From Sphagnum compactum (taxonomy: Eukaryota > Bryophyta > Sphagnopsida > Sphagnales): a stretch of DNA of 64,000 nt. Under the pieces are notes generated by a model. That model did no database searches and was not told where the DNA came from. It saw nothing but the letters and a program-made list of their open reading frames with translations. A program made the translations under genes and the position numbers. Where the stretch lies: positions 62,001-126,000 of the forward strand of contig OZ234496.1 in the NCBI GenBank assembly GCA_965153455.1, written 5' to 3'. Below are positions 60,838 to 64,000 of this stretch, in pieces (positions within the stretch are counted from its first letter, which is position 1; each line of letters begins with the position of its first letter).

Positions 60838-61400
60838 CCTTCGGGACTCCCGAATGTTCAGAGCTCAATAGCAAGGCCCAAAACACCTCGCATTGGGGTG
60901 TTCTTGGTGTCATTGGAAAGGTCTTGAAATTTAGATATCGAAAATGGCCTCGCATTAGTCATTTGGGCTTTTGCAGCCCAAGTTATGGTCAAAAGAAAGG
61001 CCGGGAGTCAAACTGGCAGTTTGACTCCCGACAACTAAAAGTCGGGAATCGACCTCTTCCCGACATCCGATTTGAGAGTGCAACATGGCGTTGAAAAGAT
61101 CTCGACGAGGGCTACAACTTTGGTTTAGACCTTGTTGTGATCGGACTCTACAGTCGGGAGTTATGGCCGTTCAAAGTTCCAGGAGTCCAGCCGGGACAAT
61201 TTCGGGACTCCATTTCGGGAGTCCCAACAAAATGTGCCATTTGGATGTAGCCTCCACGGCGAGCTGCAGAGATAACTATAAGGGGGAAGGTGGTGGCTTA
61301 CCCCGAGTCCGGGCCATGGTGAGTCAAGTAGTCCAAAGTGCCCGTGGCTTGTCCCGACACCCAAGGGTGTTCCCGAATGTGAACTAACCCATTTGTGGTT
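60838..61400. repeat. Repeat with recurring CGGGACTCC/TCGGGAGT motif
   Basis: Within 0.5 kb the words TCGGGACTCC, CCGGGAGTC, GACTCCCGAC, AGTCGGGAATC, GTCGGGAGTT and TTCGGGAGTCCC recur at least eight times on both strands. Phrases such as CAAGTTATGGTCAAAAGA and GGAGTTATGGCCGTTCAAAG have the style of plant LTR sequences. I find no clean LTR ends, so a degenerate LTR is only a possibility. Confidence 0.35.
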
Positions 61401-62438
61401 GGTTTTGGATGCAGATTCGTGCTTGATCTACTAGTCCATCTTCCTAGTCTAATCCCGGGGCTTCCAACTCGACCCTCTACCCCTTTCTAGAGTTGGAAGT
61501 CGGGAGCGTGCCCTTCGGTCCCAACTTTCCGCAACTTCACATTGGTGAACCCTCAAGTGGGTTCACCCCGGGACCAAGGAGCGCGTCATGCAGGGTTGAG
61601 GTGGATTCGACAAAGCCGGTGTTATTGGTATATGGACCTTCGATTTTCAATTGTAACCCTGATGCCTGCACAAACATCTGCTTGAGCGCAGCGAGCAATA
61701 TGTATAGGTATCAAAATATCAACCATACACCATCATCCACATTCGTTTCCCTCTCAAAACTTGATTGGGGTCGTTGTCACAGTGTCTTTGGAGTGCAGTG
61801 AAAAAGTCGTCGGTAACGGAGAGCTCTCGTGTGAATGGTGTAGAGTGTTGTAAGATTGAGCTTGTTTTTCATACATAGAATTATGAGATGGCAGGAAAAA
61901 TCTGTGCGATTGCACCTGATATTTTTGCAGTGATTTTTTCATGTGTCAATCAAGTCACTTGGTGCCGGCGAAACGGATGTTTGTCGACCCAAGACCAAAA
62001 TAACACAGTGTGGAGACATCGGTTTAGGATGTATCGGTTTACAGAGCTTTGAGCATTTGGAGGATAGAATCAATGTTGTTTTCGTCTTTCCACTCGCACA
62101 CTTCCATGCTTTGGAGGGGGCCACGGGGCGCACGGGGCACGGTGGTTAGATGGCATCGCAAATTCGACTTCATATATACGCCTGAACCCTTATTCTGGCA
62201 CTGAGACTCGGTAAGCGCACGGACCGGACGTCTTCGGTGTGTGCAAGAATTTGATCTTGCGTAGATGTTATGTTCGGGAAAACCAATGCGTACACTGAAA
62301 TCAGAACTGCATTTTCCTATGGTTCCAGGTTGCAGGTTGGTTTGACTGGGCTCGAGTCATTCGTGTTTTGCCCGTGGACATTGTCGATCACAACTCTTAT
62401 GCCTTCTCAAAACATCTGTCCATTATCAATCGATATTC
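61401..62438. other. Upstream region of the zinc-finger gene
   Basis: The GC content rises towards the right. No gene motif is recognised. The last 300 bases directly precede the start codon at 62439 and would hold the promoter and leader of the zinc-finger gene. I see no clear TATA box. Confidence 0.35.
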
Positions 62439-64000
62439 ATGGCCGACTTCCGATGCCCCGAGTGTAACATTTGTTTCGCCACTTCTCATCAACGCGATGG
62501 ACATCGCCGAATGGTGCATCAATCAACATGTAAGATTCGTACCACCACCGGTGGAATTATTGTCAATCGATCGATTGACGGCAAATATCCTTGCCCCGTG
62601 GAGGGCTGCAAGAGCACATTTGAACGCAGTGACAAGCTCCAGGGCCATTTCAAAGTGCGACATGCGGAACAGAGCGATTCCACCCTAAATCAAGATCTTG
62701 ACGACAACGACGCGCAAATTAGGGCAATGTCCCTGGGCATGTTAATCCAGCCGCCCATCGAACAAACACCGGAACTGCTTCGTGATGTGGGCCTTGCGGT
62801 TCTCAACATCGCGGATGGCATTCGTCTCCTGTTGTGCAGGGTTTGCGACGTCTGTTTGGAGCCTGAGGCTCGCCGTGTGCATAACCACTTATTGGGGCAC
62901 GACAATTGGAGAGCTCCCAAACGACATCGCAACGGTGGCCTCCGTCGCGTGACTGGGATCCCACCTGTTACGGATTTCGCATCGTCGTTCGACGAGATCG
63001 AGTTCACCCAGTTGCAAGACCCTCGCCTGGAAAGGTATACCACATCTCCACGGCAAGAGCTTTTGCCGGTGGTCCCAGGGATAAAGGTTGTGAACGAATA
63101 TCGATGCGAGGCGGATGGATGTGCGTACTATTCCGCCACCAAGAAGATTATGGGCAATCATTGTCGGGCCAAACATTTCTTTTTACCGGTTCATGCCAAC
63201 GGTCAACCGTGTCAGGTGCAGCGCCTTTTCAAAAAGGTTGGGTACACCGCGTATTTTGGTGTGGACCACCAAAATGTGGAGCTCGAAGGCGATCCAGCAG
63301 GGCTCCATCTGAAGGAGCAGGTGCACGTTTCGTTGCAGGCCCACCAATGTTCCGTGCGGAACGCGGCACCAAATCCATCCATTCGTGAATTGAGTCCATG
63401 GCTGAGAATGTCTCGTTGGCACGAGCTCACCATCAACCACATCATTCCGGAAGGTACGCCGTTGGACCGCATCAAGCGAGCGAGCGTGCTTCCGAACCCA
63501 ATCAGCGGGGAATCCAATTTGGATCGTTTGCCCTCGATGGTCCAAGCGTATTTGGAGAATGCGCAGGCCATGATCGGTCGTGTGCCATACCATCTCAGGC
63601 GGTTGGTCGTTTCAATGGTAGATTCCCCCCTGGCCGCAGTGGGGCTCAACCAACTTTGGGTGCCATCCACCATAACCAGATATTGTACATTAATGACCAA
63701 GCTGCTCACTATGATGGTCCGATCTAGGGACAGTGCCCGATGGATGACAAGCCATTCGTCAACGTTCTGGGCGATTTGCATTCGGATCTCGGAGATGCGC
63801 TGGAGAATCTCATCTCTCACATCCGAAGTCGACGAGACGCGGACAGGGATGACGAAGATCTCGTTCCCATCCACACGGTGTTGCTCCACATTTGCAGACC
63901 GCCGACGTGTCCGGTTGTTCAACACGGGCTCCAAACCGGTTGTCCGATAATCAAGTTCTTGATCGTGAACGGCTTGAAGTCGGACCCTTCGTTGACCAAC
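62439..64000 (+). CDS. OrsD-type C2H2 zinc-finger protein, partial
   Basis: An intronless ATG frame runs from MADFRCPECNICFATSHQRD. Cys/His motifs in order: finger 1 C6-C9-H22-H27, finger 2 C52-C57-H70-H75, an OrsD-like motif C133/C136/C139 with H150-H154 (CRVCDVCLEPEARRVHNHL), and finger 4 C223-C228-H241-H246. Then come LSPWLRMSRWHEL (about 318-330) and WVPSTITRYCTLMTKLL (about 407-423). This order resembles the N-terminal half of large OrsD/DUF3505 proteins, common in fungi and often continuing into a RecQ-like helicase. At about residue 429 the useful frame shifts: the other frame opens after a TAG at 63725 and reads MDDKPFVNVLGDLHSDLG, then PTCPVVQHGLQTGCP to the window end. The gene is GC-richer than the rest. 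The family assignment is from motifs only. Confidence 0.65.

Noticed and set aside
62690-63934. Long minus-strand frames opposite the zinc-finger gene (for example 240 codons)
   Set aside because: They are shadows of the GC-rich plus-strand coding frame. They have no family motifs, while the plus frame has clear Cys/His patterns.
1-64000. CRISPR array, prophage, operon or bacterial features
   Set aside because: The DNA is eukaryotic, with spliced genes and plant transposons. The tandem repeats found have no spacer-repeat structure.

Overview
The window is nuclear DNA of a land plant. It is AT-rich, gene-poor and full of repeats. The evidence for a plant is a leucine-rich-repeat receptor kinase gene built from many short exons with GT..AG introns and the usual split-Leu phase, fragments of plant-type secretory genes, and CACTA and Helitron elements with textbook ends. 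Nothing here fixes the species. A fungal-like zinc-finger gene near the right end would not be surprising in a bryophyte, lycophyte or fern, but that is a guess.

Layout. 1-7.8 kb: no genes; holds a complete non-autonomous CACTA element (1490-3563) with matching TTA target duplications. 7.86-16.33 kb (minus): an LRR receptor-like kinase whose 17 exons can be traced almost completely. The exon phases fit, but two conserved codons are stops, so it reads as a young pseudogene. 16.4-21.3 kb: repeats, including a 1,310-bp Helitron whose pre-insertion site is preserved in a related repeat at 38.5 kb, and a CACTA TNP2 transposase fragment. 23.6-24.9 kb: a broken p24/emp24 cargo-receptor gene with one nonsense codon and one exon in the wrong orientation. 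24.98-29.38 kb and 47.82-52.19 kb: two copies of a 4.4-kb segment in direct orientation. 29.4-41 kb: AT-rich, with one plausible small single-exon gene (40160-40591). 42.1-47.4 kb: a cluster of intron-containing fragments of unrelated genes, all on the minus strand (SEC16-like, a secreted Ig-like domain protein, an unnamed plant family), plus a MITE and a 176-bp tandem repeat. 52.2-61.9 kb: tandem and inverted repeats. 62.44-64.0 kb (plus): the largest open frame, an intronless GC-richer gene with several C2H2 fingers and an OrsD-type Cys/His motif. It runs off the window edge and has one apparent frameshift.

The genes do not form a pathway. The common theme is genome turnover: insertion, segment duplication, gene-fragment capture and C-to-T decay. 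The best candidates for something undescribed are the fungal-like OrsD/C2H2 gene and the paired arrangement of captured gene fragments next to a duplicated 4.4-kb segment.
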